NCBI GenBank assembly: GCA_030844895.1
Contig: CM061229.1
Coordinates: 137,113,206-137,177,205, forward strand
Length of the DNA stretch: 64,000 bases
Direction of reading: 5' to 3'
From: Ambrosia x helenae
Lineage: Eukaryota; Streptophyta; Magnoliopsida; Asterales; Asteraceae
This document shows positions 43,983 to 56,679 of the stretch, piece after piece (positions within the stretch are counted from its first letter, which is position 1; each line of letters begins with the position of its first letter). A model generated the notes under the pieces. That model ran no database searches. It was not told the DNA's origin and worked only from the letters and a program-made list of their open reading frames with translations. Both the position numbers and the translations under genes were made by a program.

Positions 43983-44343
43983 TTTTTTGACCGATCAAAT
44001 AAAGTATTGCCGGGTACTCTGTACGCGGCTCCGAATGGTTGAAAGGGGCTCCAGACGGCCTCTAGTCCATACGGACAGAGCCCTTCGGCCCACCCGTCTC
44101 CTGTTCCAGGGAAAACCCGGCCCACAAACCCGCCCGAAGGCACGACGGTAGTGAACCGGTAAAACCTAAAGGGATCAGGAGTCGAACCCATGACCACAAG
44201 GGTCAAGGGTCTCTCCATCACTTCCCAACCACCTACCCCACCACAAGGGTGGGGGTATCCATCACATGCCTCCCGTGGGAATTGAACTCGGCTCCCCCAA
44301 AGAAAGAAGCAGCCCTTTTTACCACTAGGCCACATGATCAGGA
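43983..44343 (-). mobile_element. SINE family A, copy 2 (361 bp)
   Basis: Same length and nearly the same sequence as 12631-12991. It is flanked by a perfect 19-bp duplication TATTATAGCTTTTATTATT at 43964-43982 and 44344-44362. Box A and box B are on the minus strand. Confidence 0.9.
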
Positions 44344-44362
44344 TATTATAGCTTTTATTATT

Positions 44363-46056
44363 GGTGTGTTGTTTTCTAGTTGAAACTATTGCATATTCCC
44401 CACAGCTCATCACGCAAAAATATATGACACTAATTAATGACCAAGACCATTGTTTTTTTGTTTTTTTTTTTTACGGCTAAATATTTCTTCTCTTTAAATA
44501 CACTTAGGAGGGGCACTACCCCTAAACATTTTCAACTTCATTGATTTTTACCAATCTTGTACTGCCACATCACTTCACTAATTCACTTCACTGAAACCGT
44601 TTTTTAAAGGCAGCACTCCACTGATTCTTTACCCAATATAATATTAATAATAATAATATATCAAAACAAAAAAAAACCGTCTTTTACATTTTCTTTTATC
44701 CTAGAATCTTCCACAAATCTTCCATAAGATTTATACTATCCGTTTATAAATATAAAAATAGAAACAGTATGAGAACTATCTTCTTCTCCACTTTTTCTCT
44801 TCTCTCCCTCTAGAACTCACCTTCTTTCTACAGTGACCACCACCACCACCATCTTCGCCGATGGCCAAACCACCGACCCCAAGATCACCAGTCACTAAAC
44901 CACCCACCGTCTCCGTTGTTGTTGATGATGACATCATCGCTCCTAAATCATCTAACGATCGAGATCTCATCTATGTAGTGGTGGTCAACGGATGGTCAAC
45001 AGAGAGAGAGAGAGAGAAGGAATAAAAAATAACAAAATTGTGTGAAAGTTTGTGCCACAATCCGTGAACCAGCATGGTAACTAGAACCCGAATTTGGTTC
45101 ACGGGACTACTACCAGCATGAGTGGCGGTAGTGTTACCGTGCTGGTAGTGGGGTACCCGTGACCAATTCTGGTAGCACCCCGTCCCCCCTTATATTACCT
45201 CTTAGAAAGCTTGAACTCTCAATCTTTTGTTTGAAACATAACATCTTTACCACCACACCACAAGAGATGTACAGACCATTCTAGTCTTAAGAGGATCATT
45301 TTGGTACCTATATCGAATGTGGCTACCTCCGTTAGTTAACGTTAACACCATTTAAGAACTGTTCATCGAAGTTTAACTATCAATATATAGGATAATATAT
45401 AGGATAATAGGACATGACATTATAAAGGGAATTAAATAATAAATGTATAATAGTTTTAATTAGATTTAACGTCAATTATGGCACTCACCACTCACAAGTT
45501 AGTGACCTGACAACAACCAGAGCTGATATTATTCATTCAATAATTCTATATAAACTTTTAAATACTTTAATGATGCCATTTTCTCGAATAATCCAGTAGC
45601 TACAATGCTACTTCTTTTGGTGTAAAATCTAACGTCCGTTTAAAAGTTCTTGTATAATATAATAATATAAGATACGTTTGAGATTTCTAAAAAGTGGACA
45701 CATTGGATATGACGTCAACATGTAAATTAAACTAATGTTTATACAAAGTCATGCTTAAAAAAATAATGTCTAGACTATATCATCTTTTAAGACATGTGTT
45801 TCCACCAAAAGGCTTTAACAAAAACTTGTTCGATATTCACGTTTCAAGACTTGACTAAGCTTTATAACCCATCTAACGCATTTTACCTAGTAATACAACT
45901 TTTGCGTTTTAGATCACACTCATATTGTAGAACAGCTTAGCATAAACCAAAACACCAAATTGAAATTTGGTGTCGCTTTGCGCCTATGTCGTGTGGCAGT
46001 GTGGTTTATGTCAGCGTCGCTCTCTTCTTTCAACTTTTTGGTCGTATCTATGATGT
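44363..46056. other. Intergenic region
   Basis: AT-rich, without a convincing gene. A (GA)n tract lies at about 45001-45020. The block at 45040-45190 (CACGGGACTACTACCAGCATG, CGTGCTGGTAGTGGGGTACCCGTG) resembles 48645-48745, so both may be ends of one DNA-transposon family. Confidence 0.4.
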
Positions 46057-46064
46057 ATATCGGG

Positions 46065-46366
46065 TGGGGATGAGCACATAGAGCCGAATACCGATACCGT
46101 CCCATCCCGATCCCAATCCCGTACCGTACCGAACCGAGGGTGTTCGGTATCGGTATCGGTATCGGTACCCACAATTAGAGGTTTACGGTTTCGGTATTAT
46201 CGGTATCGGTATGGTATCAGTATTTTAAGGTAAAATACCGATACCATACTGTTACCGTACCGATACCGAACCGATACCTTACCGTGTGTGTTCGGTATCG
46301 GTATTGGGTTTAGAGTGTTTTCGATATCGGTTTTTCGGGACCGATACCGTCCCGAGCTCATCCCTA
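46065..46366. mobile_element. Palindromic CGGTATCGGTATCGG MITE with 8-bp duplication
   Basis: TGGGGATGAGC / GCTCATCCCTA ends with 8-bp flanks ATATCGGG / ATACCGGG (7 of 8) at 46057-46064 and 46367-46374. The interior is built of CCGATACCG words in both orientations. Confidence 0.65.
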
Positions 46367-46458
46367 ATACCGGGCGTCTAATGGAAGACCTGAAAACTAA
46401 CGGGTGGGCCGAGTGCATACATATGCCACCTACATTAATTTTTCATGAAGTTTCTCAT

Positions 46459-46800
46459 TCATCATCATCATTCTCAGTTAATCCCATTAATAGCAAAAGC
46501 TAAGGTATGGTCTGAGTAAGGTAAGATATAGACAGTCTTACCTCTACCCCGTGGGAATAGAGAGACTGCTTCCAATGAGACCCCTGGTTCAATAGTGGTT
46601 TTGAATCAAACCTTAGACATAAGACATATAACACTTAGCAATCGGGACAAACCCGACTGGTGCATGTACCCCTTGTCTTTTGGCTATCAACGTCACCACC
46701 TGATGCATGATTAACCGTCCGTCATTTTTAACGTTATTTTTACGAAATTAGTAAAATAATGTTAAAATTAGTGCAACTTTACTTTTGCCCTTGAATGCCA
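46459..46800 (-). mobile_element. SINE-like family B, copy 3
   Basis: The minus strand matches copy 1 from its 5' region (TTGCACTAATTTTAAC) to the (GAT)n tail at 46459-46476. No clear duplication. Confidence 0.7.
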
Positions 46801-46960
46801 CACATATTGTTGAACATTCTTAATCAAGTTCAACAATGATGCTTTGTTCTTTCATTGTATCTCTTAAATACACATATTTCAAATGTTCATAACTATCGAC
46901 AAGAAGATAATTATTATTTCATTAACTAATAATATTTAGAGTTCTTCTATACAATCATTA

Positions 46961-47455
46961 TCTATAATACATTATAAAGGAGGAGTGATGGCTAACATGG
47001 TCATTTTCACATCCGTACAACTTAACAAACAACATGCACAAGTGATTTATGCTTACCTAATGAGGGTATAATTGGAACTTTGTGGAACATTAAGACACTT
47101 AGAAGGGTATAATAGTAATTCTATTGTGACATTTTAGTTCAAACTAAAAAAATGATTCCATCATTGCCCTTAATACCTAATGTTGCTGAACTTAGGATCA
47201 CTGAATCGACCTTTTGTATTAGTTCAACAATCTTGAGTTACTCAACTTCATGATTTCCGCATTTAGTTCCTCAATTGAAACCGCCAAATACATGAATTCC
47301 ACCTTTAATTCATCCCCACAAATATACCTAATCAAGTTATAATCCTATATACTCCGGATTCAAGATCATCCTTTATTCTCCTTCATGAATCAGGTTAGGC
47401 TTTCTTTAGTTTTTTCTGTGCTAATTCTGTTTTTATATATATATATATATATATA
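46961..47455 (+). mobile_element. Helitron 5' end and body, 3' end not found
   Basis: A|TCTATAATACATTATAAAG resembles the 5' terminus at 54290 (TCTATACTATATTATAAAG). It runs up to a minus-strand Helitron at 47456, which may have inserted into it. Confidence 0.4.
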
Positions 47456-48141
47456 CTAGCATGGTGCCCGCGCGATGCGGCGGGGAACATATACACCTTA
47501 AAGATTGTGCATGCGGTTCAGTTAGGTTATTAGCTTCAATCGAAACTGAAACTGAAATCATCGTTAAATGATATTATTAACCAATTGGTTAATCGGATTG
47601 TTTTGTTTGGTTAGATTGTCAGTGTTTAGTTAGCTTCGGTTAATTTTGGTTAATAACCAAAACCTAACTTGGCTAATTTTTTTGCTTAAAAGTACATGTA
47701 ATGAAAGTAAAAATAATTAAAATGGATGTACAAAAGCTAAAAATATACAAATGCATCAGCAATTCATTTCAGTTCAGTTAATTTCGACTTGGTTTCGCCT
47801 GATTTTCTTTTGGTTTTGGTTAACAATTCAATTAAACTCACCATAGACATTGTTAATCACGTAACCTAACAGTTTTTTAATAAAAAAAAAAATATAGAAA
47901 TGCTATAATCAAGTTAAAGTCAATTAAATACTATAATCAAGTTAAAGTCAATGTGTAGAATTTAGTTAAAAATGAGAGAATTAAAGTGCAATTAAAATGA
48001 TGGGTTTGAAGTGTAATTAGTATTTTGAAAGACTAAATTACCATACCATCATTTTTAAGGTTATACCATATATATTAGAGTTAAAAGGGTTTTAATGACA
48101 TGTTAAAATACCCTTTTAAAATGCATTATATGTAGTATAGA
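47456..48141 (-). mobile_element. Non-autonomous Helitron (686 bp)
   Basis: On the minus strand: 5' TCTATACTACATATAATGC (48141), 3' hairpin region CCCCGCCGCATCGCGCGGG, then CACCATGCTAG at 47456. Host bases are A on the left and T on the right, the standard A|T insertion site. No terminal inverted repeats or target duplication, as expected. Confidence 0.7.
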
Positions 48142-48244
48142 TAAACAATTAAAGAAAAAGAAAGAAATCGCCTTGGCAGTGTGCTTTCAAGATGCAAGGA
48201 ACGACCAAACCCTACAACAATAACCACCCCGTCGCCACCACTCG

Positions 48245-48445
48245 GTGGGGGACTCCTTTTGGGACCAAGTGTTGGCGGATTTCAAGCACCAAGTGGGTAA
48301 CAACGACAACACGGTTGAAAGTCTCCAACGCAAGTGGACTGGTCTCAACAATTGTGATTGGTGGAGCACCTTCTACGCAAACACCTTGAGGGTGCACCCG
48401 AGTATTGAGAAAGTTGGCGATCGAGTTCACGCATGTCGACTTTGA
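48245..48445 (+). pseudogene. Myb/SANT-like fragment of a DNA-transposon protein
   Basis: 66 codons: DSFWDQVLADFKHQV, ESLQRKWTGLN, WWSTFYANTL. The spacing of Trp residues matches the Myb/SANT-like domain of proteins encoded beside plant Harbinger transposases. It stops soon after, and no transposase follows. Confidence 0.45.
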
Positions 48446-49750
48446 GGCGCGATACCGCAACAATTTCAACCATATAGCGGCATGGCAATTGTTGCGTTAG
48501 ATTATGTTTAAGTATCTTTAACTATGTTTTAAAATTTTGTATTTATTTATGTTTATTATTAATGTTTTTATGTTTTGTGTGTCTTATATAAACCATTTGG
48601 ACAATTGAAATTAATTGAAAATAAAAAATTCACACGGTTTATCTTCACGAAACCCCTACCAGCACCATTAGCGGCAGTGTTACCAAGGTGATAGTGTGTT
48701 TCCGTAAGGTACCCGTGTCAATTACAAGAATTACCCCGTCCCCTAATGGAATCGGAAGCTAAAAACATCAGAATATAAAACACATAAATTACACTTATCT
48801 ATACATTGCCCGGTGAATTACTTATTTAGCAGTATTTAAGCTTCATAACTTTGATAAAATTTCTAGAATATTTTTTAATAATAAATAGATAGGTTATTCA
48901 CATGCAACAAAAACAAAAGAATCAACCTCATGTGTGGACATAATTACTGCACCAAAGTGATACGAACTTTAAACATTTTGTCATTGTACACAATGATCCA
49001 TTTTTCCTGTATCACTAATTTTGTTACCCTCCTATAATCAAGAAAATCTTGACATGACACACATAGCACGTTAAACAGACGGTGATGTGGCAATGTTTTT
49101 TCCTTGTATATTTAGATTAGCTGGTTCATTACGTTCATGAGTCAAGGGTCATGAATCAGATCAGTGGACATTGTTATATATATAGTGGATAAACACAACA
49201 ATGAAATATATATTATTTGCAATAACAGTTAAATAATTAGACAAATGAAAAGTACTCCTTCAAAGGAAGCAAGAGATCGTAGCAGAAGAGTATTATACGT
49301 TATAATGCGAGAATGATACTTGAGGGCTATTGACCTGCTTGACCCAACACCTACGGAAGAGACTGAAAAGGTCAATAAAGTAGATACACACAAGAAAATC
49401 ACACAAAAATATAACAACTGCTTATAAGTTTAAAATAGATAACAACTAAAAGCCATCATTTATTATGAACTTCTGATCTTTTAAAAAATAAAAATTATTA
49501 CCAGTGAAGTAGATAGATATTTAGTCTCTCACCTTGATAAATCTGGCATCACAAATTTTGTCAGGATTAAACTTGATGATACAAACTACTTTCTTGGAAG
49601 CATCAATTCATCAACGTTTTAAAAGACCTTAGGTCTGCTCCATGTTATCACAAAAAGATGCATGTTCCCGAGTTTAACATGGTGATGCTTAATATTGAGA
49701 ATAAATAACTAAAACCTAACTTTAATCAGTTGAAATAAAAAAATAATCAC

Positions 49751-50033
49751 CTGTGAGGCTCGTCTTGCTCGGAAAACCTTCGTTACACCTCCAATAAACG
49801 CTAGGGCTGCTATGAATCTGCAACAGTCACTACATACTTTAGTCAATAATGCTATAAACTCTATAGTTTGACATATCTGCAATATAATAAGCCATAAAAC
49901 AGCAAATTCCTACTGGTTTCTCTCAAAATTGTCTATTATAATCAGGAACCAACGAAGCTTTAACCTCTAAACCATCGGATTCACGCTCCGGAAACGAAGA
50001 AGAAGTTGAAATCGAGCGTGAGTATCTTGCCAT
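49751..50033 (-). other. Exon-like segments, possibly captured by a Helitron
   Basis: A minus ATG at 50033 (MARYSRSIST...) follows a (GA)n/(CT)n leader at 50069-50098. A donor GAG|GTTAAAG would end the exon at 49965. A second segment, 49817-49751, has a good acceptor (CTGTTGCAG) and donor (CACAG|GTGATT). A Helitron-like 5' terminus (TCTATACTATATATAATATGC on the minus strand, 50367) lies just upstream. I do not recognise the protein. Confidence 0.3.
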
Positions 50034-50063
50034 CGAACCCTTGAACCATCTATGGATGAAGAA

Positions 50064-50101
<38 letters not shown>

Positions 50102-50594
50102 AAAAGAGATGGTTGAATGTGTGAATGTGAGGGGGAGGAAAGGCAGGGAATGAATTGGAAATTTGTGCAATTCAAAATATGAAAAGCAAATCCATAGGTT
50201 TTGAATTTTGAATTTGGATTTCCCCCCTTTGAAATCCCTCTCAATTAACATATTTAATTGTTTCAGCTTCAATGGATTGTACAAAATGCATAAACACTTG
50301 TACAAGTTGAAAATGTGTAAAAAGACCAATCCTACCCTTCTAATATGCATATTATATATAGTATAGATATATTGAACTTTACACATTTTGACATATATGG
50401 TTAGGCTTATGTAGCGCCGATTGTTTTCTCAATTTGACAGGATCTATCTTAGCACACCAAATAAGATTGAAATTTTGGTTCATGCAAACAAGCGAACATT
50501 TGTCGTTCAAAAAGATGGATTTCCTGATGTTGGTGAGACATTTTGAGGATAAAAACTAATGGATCATATTTATAGTAAATATTGTTGTGTCGGG

Positions 50595-50942
50595 TTAGAA
50601 GACGGTATTGAGTATGTTTTGCGACACCGTGCCATACATCCATTGAAGAACGATGGCATCGAGTCGCTCCCAAGACTCGGTGGTAGCGGGTGGTGTGGGA
50701 GGAGGTGTAGTGGTTTTGGGTGATTCGGTGCCAGCGGGTTGTTTTTGGGCATCGGATGAGGATTGAGCGGTTGGTTGTTCGGTGATACGTGGCTCAAGAT
50801 GTTCAGACACTAGATACGCACGGCAGTGGATGCGGAAAAGCTCCGACCACATGGCGTATTGGGCTGATTCCATCTCGAGTGTGATGGGAATGAGGGATTT
50901 GATGTTCGACACTGTTATGGCGGGGTGCATATTTGGTTCCAT
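50595..50942 (-). pseudogene. Copia gag fragment
   Basis: 115 codons from ATG 50942: the block NIKSLIPITLEMES, MWSELFRIHCRAY and WERLDAIVLQWMYGTVSQ has the order and spacing of plant copia-type gag. Upstream on the minus strand lie a primer-like site (TGGTATCGAGCC, 51108-51097) and an LTR at 51109-51240. The frame then runs into an inverted copy of the element's own flank, so the rest of the element is missing. Confidence 0.65.
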
Positions 50943-51108
50943 GTGAAGGTGATGGGTGATAGGTGGTAAGGAGACGGATATAAGATATGGAATAAGAAAA
51001 GAAGAAAAAATAGGGATGGTAGTTTGATAGTTGCAGAGGGTGAATAAGGAGATTAGATGCGGCAGAAAGGAAGCAATAGGGTGGGTAGGGAGGAAAGGCT
51101 CGATACCA

Positions 51109-51240
51109 TGTTAATTGGAATGATTTAGGTAATGAGTCCTCTGACTCAATCAATTGTATTGATGTCATTATATAATACAATGGAGAGCTCAAAATTAGGA
51201 GCAATTCTAGGCACAATATTATCAACTAATTTACACAACA
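51109..51240 (-). repeat. Short LTR (132 bp) of the copia fragment
   Basis: On the minus strand TGTTGTGTAAATTAG...CAATTAACA, directly followed by the primer-like site. This is short for a copia LTR but bounded by TG...CA. Confidence 0.55.
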
Positions 51241-51261
51241 ATATTTACTATAAATATGATC

Positions 51262-54200
51262 TATTAAAAACTAATACTTTTGACTCTTGAAAGTCAAACA
51301 TGATTTAAATTTTGAGATCTTTGTCAGTCTCATGATTTCATTGACATGATCCTTGTCTTTTTAATGTTGTTTACTGTTTATAATATGTTTTTTTTTCTTA
51401 AAGGAGGACTTATGGAAGCACGCCTTCTGTTCTAGACACAAGTATGACTATGTGCTACAGTTTTATTACTTTATGTTAGTTTTGTTACATTGTGCATTAG
51501 TTTTTACATGTTTCATGACAGTTGGACGAGACGCATTTGCTTTCTAATTCAACTGGAATTTTTCAATCTTGAAGTGAGTTTTTAGTTATTTTTTTATTTG
51601 TTTTGTTTCGTTTCTGAAAGTCTATGTAATTGATATTGCTAAGTACTAACCAAGTTTTTATTTTTTAATCAGGATGCATTTAATAAGCTTTCATGATTCT
51701 TTTGTTTCTTTTCTTGACATAAAGTTGGTACATTCCAAAATTTTTTATTTTCCAATCTTACTGGAGTTTGGTATCTTGAAGAGGATTGTTTTTCATTGTG
51801 ATTACTGAACCTGGCACATTGGTTTTAAAATGCGATAATGCATGCGCCACATGATGCGCTTGGTTTAAAAAACTGTGTGGCGATACGATGTGTTTTGATC
51901 CTAAAAGCCGATGCACGAAGCGCGTGCATCACATATGTGTGGCGTTCTGTTTTACAGAAAAAAGTGCTAAAAATATCTTTTTATTATTTCATAAAAAAGA
52001 ACATCTCGCATATGTAATGCACGCACTTTGCACATCAATTGTACGCTTGTACGCTTTTGGGATCAAAACACATTGGATTGTCCTGTTTGTTTTAAACCAA
52101 GCTTGGCAAGTTGTTTCAAAAGTCAAAACAAGCACTTAGTAATATCCCATCAAAATTTAATTGGAAGACTTTAGTTGTGTTTTTTTAACCTTAGATTAAG
52201 CCTTCTTAACTGTTAAGTTTTGATAACCCAACTAGATTATGTTCACTACGTTTAAACTCCTATACTCACATTTTTAATTAAAATAATTGAATTTATAAGA
52301 ATACCAAAACACATCACGTTTCACAGTCTAAATAATGTTTGACTAATCTTGAATACATTTTGCAAGCTCAAACCAGGTGACTAATCTGTTACTTCATAAT
52401 CTTCTCCAGTAGTATCTTTATATTGGAATGTGTGGCTGAACACTGGATGAGAAAAGTGCACTGTATCAGAATCTAAGACATTAAAATGTTGCAGTCACAT
52501 TGAGTAACGGGTCAAAACACATATATTTTTCTATATCCATAAAAACGGATTGGGTTCGGTCGGCTCACATTCGCATGTTTTTTTATTTTATTTTAATAAA
52601 TTATCTCGACTACAAGAACTATATCATTTTAGTAATAATATACTTTTATATATTCAAATCGTTGTTACCCGTTTAGTCTCTTACACATAAAAAAATGGCC
52701 CTGTTATAAGTTTTAATCTTTATTTGAACTTGCTATCATACACTATTAGAATCATATGAATTGATGTAGTGTTCAAGAGATATACTTTGACCAAACAAAA
52801 AGTAAAAACTGGTCATATTAATCATTCCCTCAAGGGGATCCGTTTTACACCTTTACCCTTCAATTCAACCATCACTGGGGCACTCTTGCTAAACATGGTA
52901 TGATATATATTGTTAATTCTCTTTTTACATTAAACATGTTGAGTTATATTCTAAATAATAATAAAAAGTTTATTATCAGATAATATATATAGTATAGTTT
53001 TTGGTTGTTATATATCAATGTAAACTTAAAATTTTGTGAGATTTAGCTCTTAAAACAATACACATCGTATTCTTAAGATACAAACTATTTTAGACCATTA
53101 CCATTACAAATTATTAGTACATGCTTACTTATTTTTTGTGGTAGAAGACACTGAGGAACCTTTCCTTGCTACTATGAAATATCAGTAGGTGTAGAATAAG
53201 AATATGTTTTAGGCCCCATTTGGTTTATAACTTAATTAGAATAAATCATAAGAGCAATTTAAATTTAGAAAACTGTTGCACTCAGGATTCTTGATTAACT
53301 GTATGTTACATTTTATGACAGGCATCATATAATGAGCTGTAAAAAATGTGCACAATTAAGCCGGGTGAAGCTCCTACACAATTGAGGCGAGTCATTAGAA
53401 AATGGCTGCCCTTTTGGCTCAACTCCTGAATTGAAAGTAATACTTGAAGAACTGAGGTAACTCTTTTCTTTCATCACATAATGGTTCTTAGCCAAACACC
53501 ATGCATGTTTACTAATCATTACATATTTCTACAACAGCAATTCATCGAATCCCCTTTTTAAGATTGTCAAGTCTGTTGCTACCAAGTAACTAGGCAAGGT
53601 AAGCATAAGATTTCCTATATAATCTAGATCTTGGATCTGACTTTAAGACGCAGATCTTATAAGAGTTTTTATTACTTGAATTCGTAGACTAATAAAAAAA
53701 GTACATGTCACTTAACTTTATTAACATATCACACAAGTTATAGGTTATATTGACTATAAGAACAAAAGATTTTGTATATGATCCTTGTCTTCATGATGCC
53801 TTTTTATTATATTTCGCAAATAAAATTTACACATGATCATTGCAACTGTGTTTTTTAGAACCAACAACTTTTGGATCCAACAACATTATTATAAACATGT
53901 ATATTTACGAATTATGTGTAAGTCAACATGCTTGTAATCTGTTTGATTCAACAAAAATATTTTTATTTCTGTTAACTGAATACTATATAAGAAATAAACA
54001 TTCGTTTTACTGCTAAAGTAATAAATATTTACTTATGTTAACAATGGTATAATCATTGGTAATATAGTACACAGGTGTTTTCAAGCAAAATAACGTTGCA
54101 TTTTTTTGAACATCTTATGTTTGTTCCTAATAGCATCAAGGAAAAAATGTGACAGATCCATGATAACAACCAGATACAAAGAACCTGAAAGAAACAGAGC

Positions 54201-54289
54201 AACAATTGTAAAGTTGCTCAAAAAAAGCCTAGAACAATACGCTGTAAGTGTACTATTAATACATTTTTTCCTACTTTCAAACTTTCTTA
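51262..54289. other. Region without a supported gene
   Basis: AT-rich. Exon-like islands occur: 53385-53458 (PFGSTPELKVILEELR, ending AG|GTAACT), 53540-53598 (NPLFKIVKSVATK) and 54131-54243 (SRKKCDRSMITTRYKEPE, then GTAAGT). A further one lies left of the copia piece at 50441-50523 (NKIEILVHANKRTF). Frames are broken by stops, so this may be a decayed gene. I cannot name it. Confidence 0.3.
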
Positions 54290-55555
54290 TCTATACTATA
54301 TTATAAAGCATGAGGGAAGGATACCGGTAAAATTTAAGTAATTACAAATTTTATTGCCTAAAGTACAAACACTTGATGCATTTGTAAAAGGGTAAATTAG
54401 TCTTTTACTCATCAATATTGAGGTTAATGGTTATTAATAATGGGGCAAGTTCAAGAGTTCTCTATTTTTCACTTCATATTCTCTCATTTAATCAACCTTC
54501 TTCTTCTCTCTAGAACATTAACATCACCACCCACTATAAACCCCTTGGCTTTCTTCCTTGAATATCAATAACAATCAAATCATTGGTTATGTTCTTATAT
54601 TATTGTCTCATTGGTAGATTTATTTTGATATCTCGAAGCATTGGGCAAAACCAATATTATATGGCACTCGGGAGGATTAGTCTACTAATTTAAAGACAAT
54701 TCTCGAATGGTCCTCTTTTGCTACAAAAGACGACCTAATTCAACAGGTTTGTTTATGTTCTATTCCGACATATATGCAAATTTCATTATATACACTATAT
54801 TTCATGGTGATATAGCGACTGAACTACTACGTTATCCGGAATTTCAAGTTACATAAAATCATTTCTGGGCCCATTTTTACTACTTATCAATATGGTATTT
54901 CCAAAATAGAAAGGGATCTTTACGTTCATCCTCTCATGACACTCATAACATTGACACAAATCACGTAAAAATATATGTTTTAAAAATATGTGTATGTATG
55001 TGTGTGTGCGTGCACACGTGCACAACAACTTTGTGATTTATTCTTTTAGTCTGTCTTGCAGGAAAGGTAAAGGGAGTCGTCGGACTAGTTTGTCGATGTT
55101 TTGAAGAAGTATGGATTGCGGTGCTTCTTTGGTCAGGTTATTGTCTATCCATTTTTTTTCCTTTCTTGCAGTTTATGTGGCATTCTGTCGACACTAATTG
55201 TATCTTTTCTTTGTCTCTTTTAGTTACACTATATAATTTTACTTTTTCATTTTTATTTATTTTTTTACTGAATACTACATTGAATTTGAAAAGTTTAGCA
55301 CACAACAAATAAAGAAAGAATGTGTCTCACACCCACAACCCTCGAAGTGTGTACCCTTCAATGCAAAATAACAGTGCATTATCATTGCGCAATGCAAACA
55401 TAATGTGCTAAATTCATTAAAAAAACAATAATAATCCAAATTCTTAACCCAAGGGCAATATCAGATTACGCACCCACCTTTTCTATTTTCATCTAGCACA
55501 TGGATTCCATTTTTATTTAATAATTCCCGCGGCAACGCGCGGGTTAACCCACTAG
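54290..55555 (+). mobile_element. Non-autonomous Helitron (1266 bp)
   Basis: 5' A|TCTATACTATATTATAAAGC and 3' hairpin CCCGCG-GCAACG-CGCGGG followed by TTAACCCACTAG|T. The insertion sits between A and T as expected. A segment at about 54600-54747, ending CAACAG|GTTTGT, looks exon-like. There is no Rep/helicase coding. Confidence 0.75.
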
Positions 55556-55949
55556 TTTTATTAAAAAAAAAACACGAGGCAGAAATAAAAACGCCCAAAC
55601 CTTTAATAATAACTATTAGTTCAGACAACATAGTTTGGACGCGTGAGTAGTCAGGGCCTGCTGATTAAACGGGTGTGATGATAACTGACACATCATTTAA
55701 AAAAAAAAAACTATTAATTAAATGGCAAACGCACATGTTTCTGACTTAATCTTGACCCACTCTGCTACATCCAATGCAAATATTCCTTCTGTGTTAATAA
55801 TCAAATTGTTTGGAAAGATTTCTGGCTTTTTATGTATATTCTTTTACAATATTATTTTAAAAGATTTCTATTATTTTAAACATTTATTTATTTAGTTGAG
55901 ATTAATCCCGGTTAAGGGTGAGCGTGCCGAACTGCCGATTGTGCAATGA

Positions 55950-56310
55950 TATTTCATCTTTTCTTCAACACTTAAAAGGCACACTCAATATCTTTCCTAA
56001 CCGATTCTTGTGTTTTTGTAATATATGCTCTTTTCTCATTATTCATGTATGACAATGCTTTGAAAAGCGTGACCCATTCTGGATAACTCCATTGGTGAGA
56101 TAATGTATGTGCTTGTAACACGAACCATTAGCATAAATAAAATGAAGAGTCGGGTGTAGGTCCATCAGTAACGTCATCAAAGACATTCGACTGCTCTATG
56201 ACGTTAATATCGTTGTTCACGCTGGCCATACCAAAGTATGCATACCATATCTAAAGATCATATGACGCCACGATGTTGACCTTGCCAAGCAGTTGGATAA
56301 TTAGCTCTCT
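55950..56310 (-). pseudogene. PIF/Harbinger transposase relic
   Basis: On the minus strand the frames show IWYAYFGMASVNNDINVIEQS, FDDVTDG and, after a shift, KRAYITKTQESVRKDIECAF. These match in order the C-terminal half of plant Harbinger (DDE_4-type) transposases. There is an in-frame stop before IWYAYF, and at least one frameshift. Confidence 0.7.
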
Positions 56311-56491
56311 TTCAATCTGTGCGGTCAATGCCACCAAGACATTCGACAAAAAAAAAAAAAAAAAAAAATGCCACCAAACATTTTGAAAAAGATGTGTACA
56401 CTTTTATATTCCTCGTATATTTGCTGGATGCCACTTCAAGGTCACTACGATGACGTTTACCTTACCCGTATAAATTATGTCATGTTTCAGG

Positions 56492-56679
56492 CAGTGGCGA
56501 AACTTGACCCGAAGGTTTGGGGGGTCGGAAGTCATCGGGTGTCGGAAGTCACTAGTTTCGGGGGGTCGAAACCCTATATTTACAAAATTTTCTATACGAA
56601 TACTATATAATCGGAACTTCTGCACGAAAATTCGGGGGGGTCGGCCGCCCCCTCCCACCCCTACTAAGCCTCGCCACTG
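56492..56679. mobile_element. hAT MITE with CAGTGGCGA ends, copy 2
   Basis: CAGTGGCGA / TCGCCACTG ends, 8-bp flanks GTTTCAGG / GTTTCAAG (7 of 8). Same family as 22517-22686, with an internal 19-bp local duplication (GGTCGGAAGTCA). Confidence 0.78.

Noticed and set aside
43928..44413. 161-codon minus frame
   Set aside because: It is the translation of SINE family A copy 2; a similar frame appears in copy 1.
44776..44970. 64-codon minus frame with Gly-rich and Arg-rich parts
   Set aside because: Simple-sequence coding (CCACCACCA) with no homologue that I recognise and no splice context.
49229..49417. Hydrophobic 62-codon minus frame resembling a membrane peptide
   Set aside because: AT-rich intergenic DNA; no start context, no family; hydrophobicity follows from T-rich codons.
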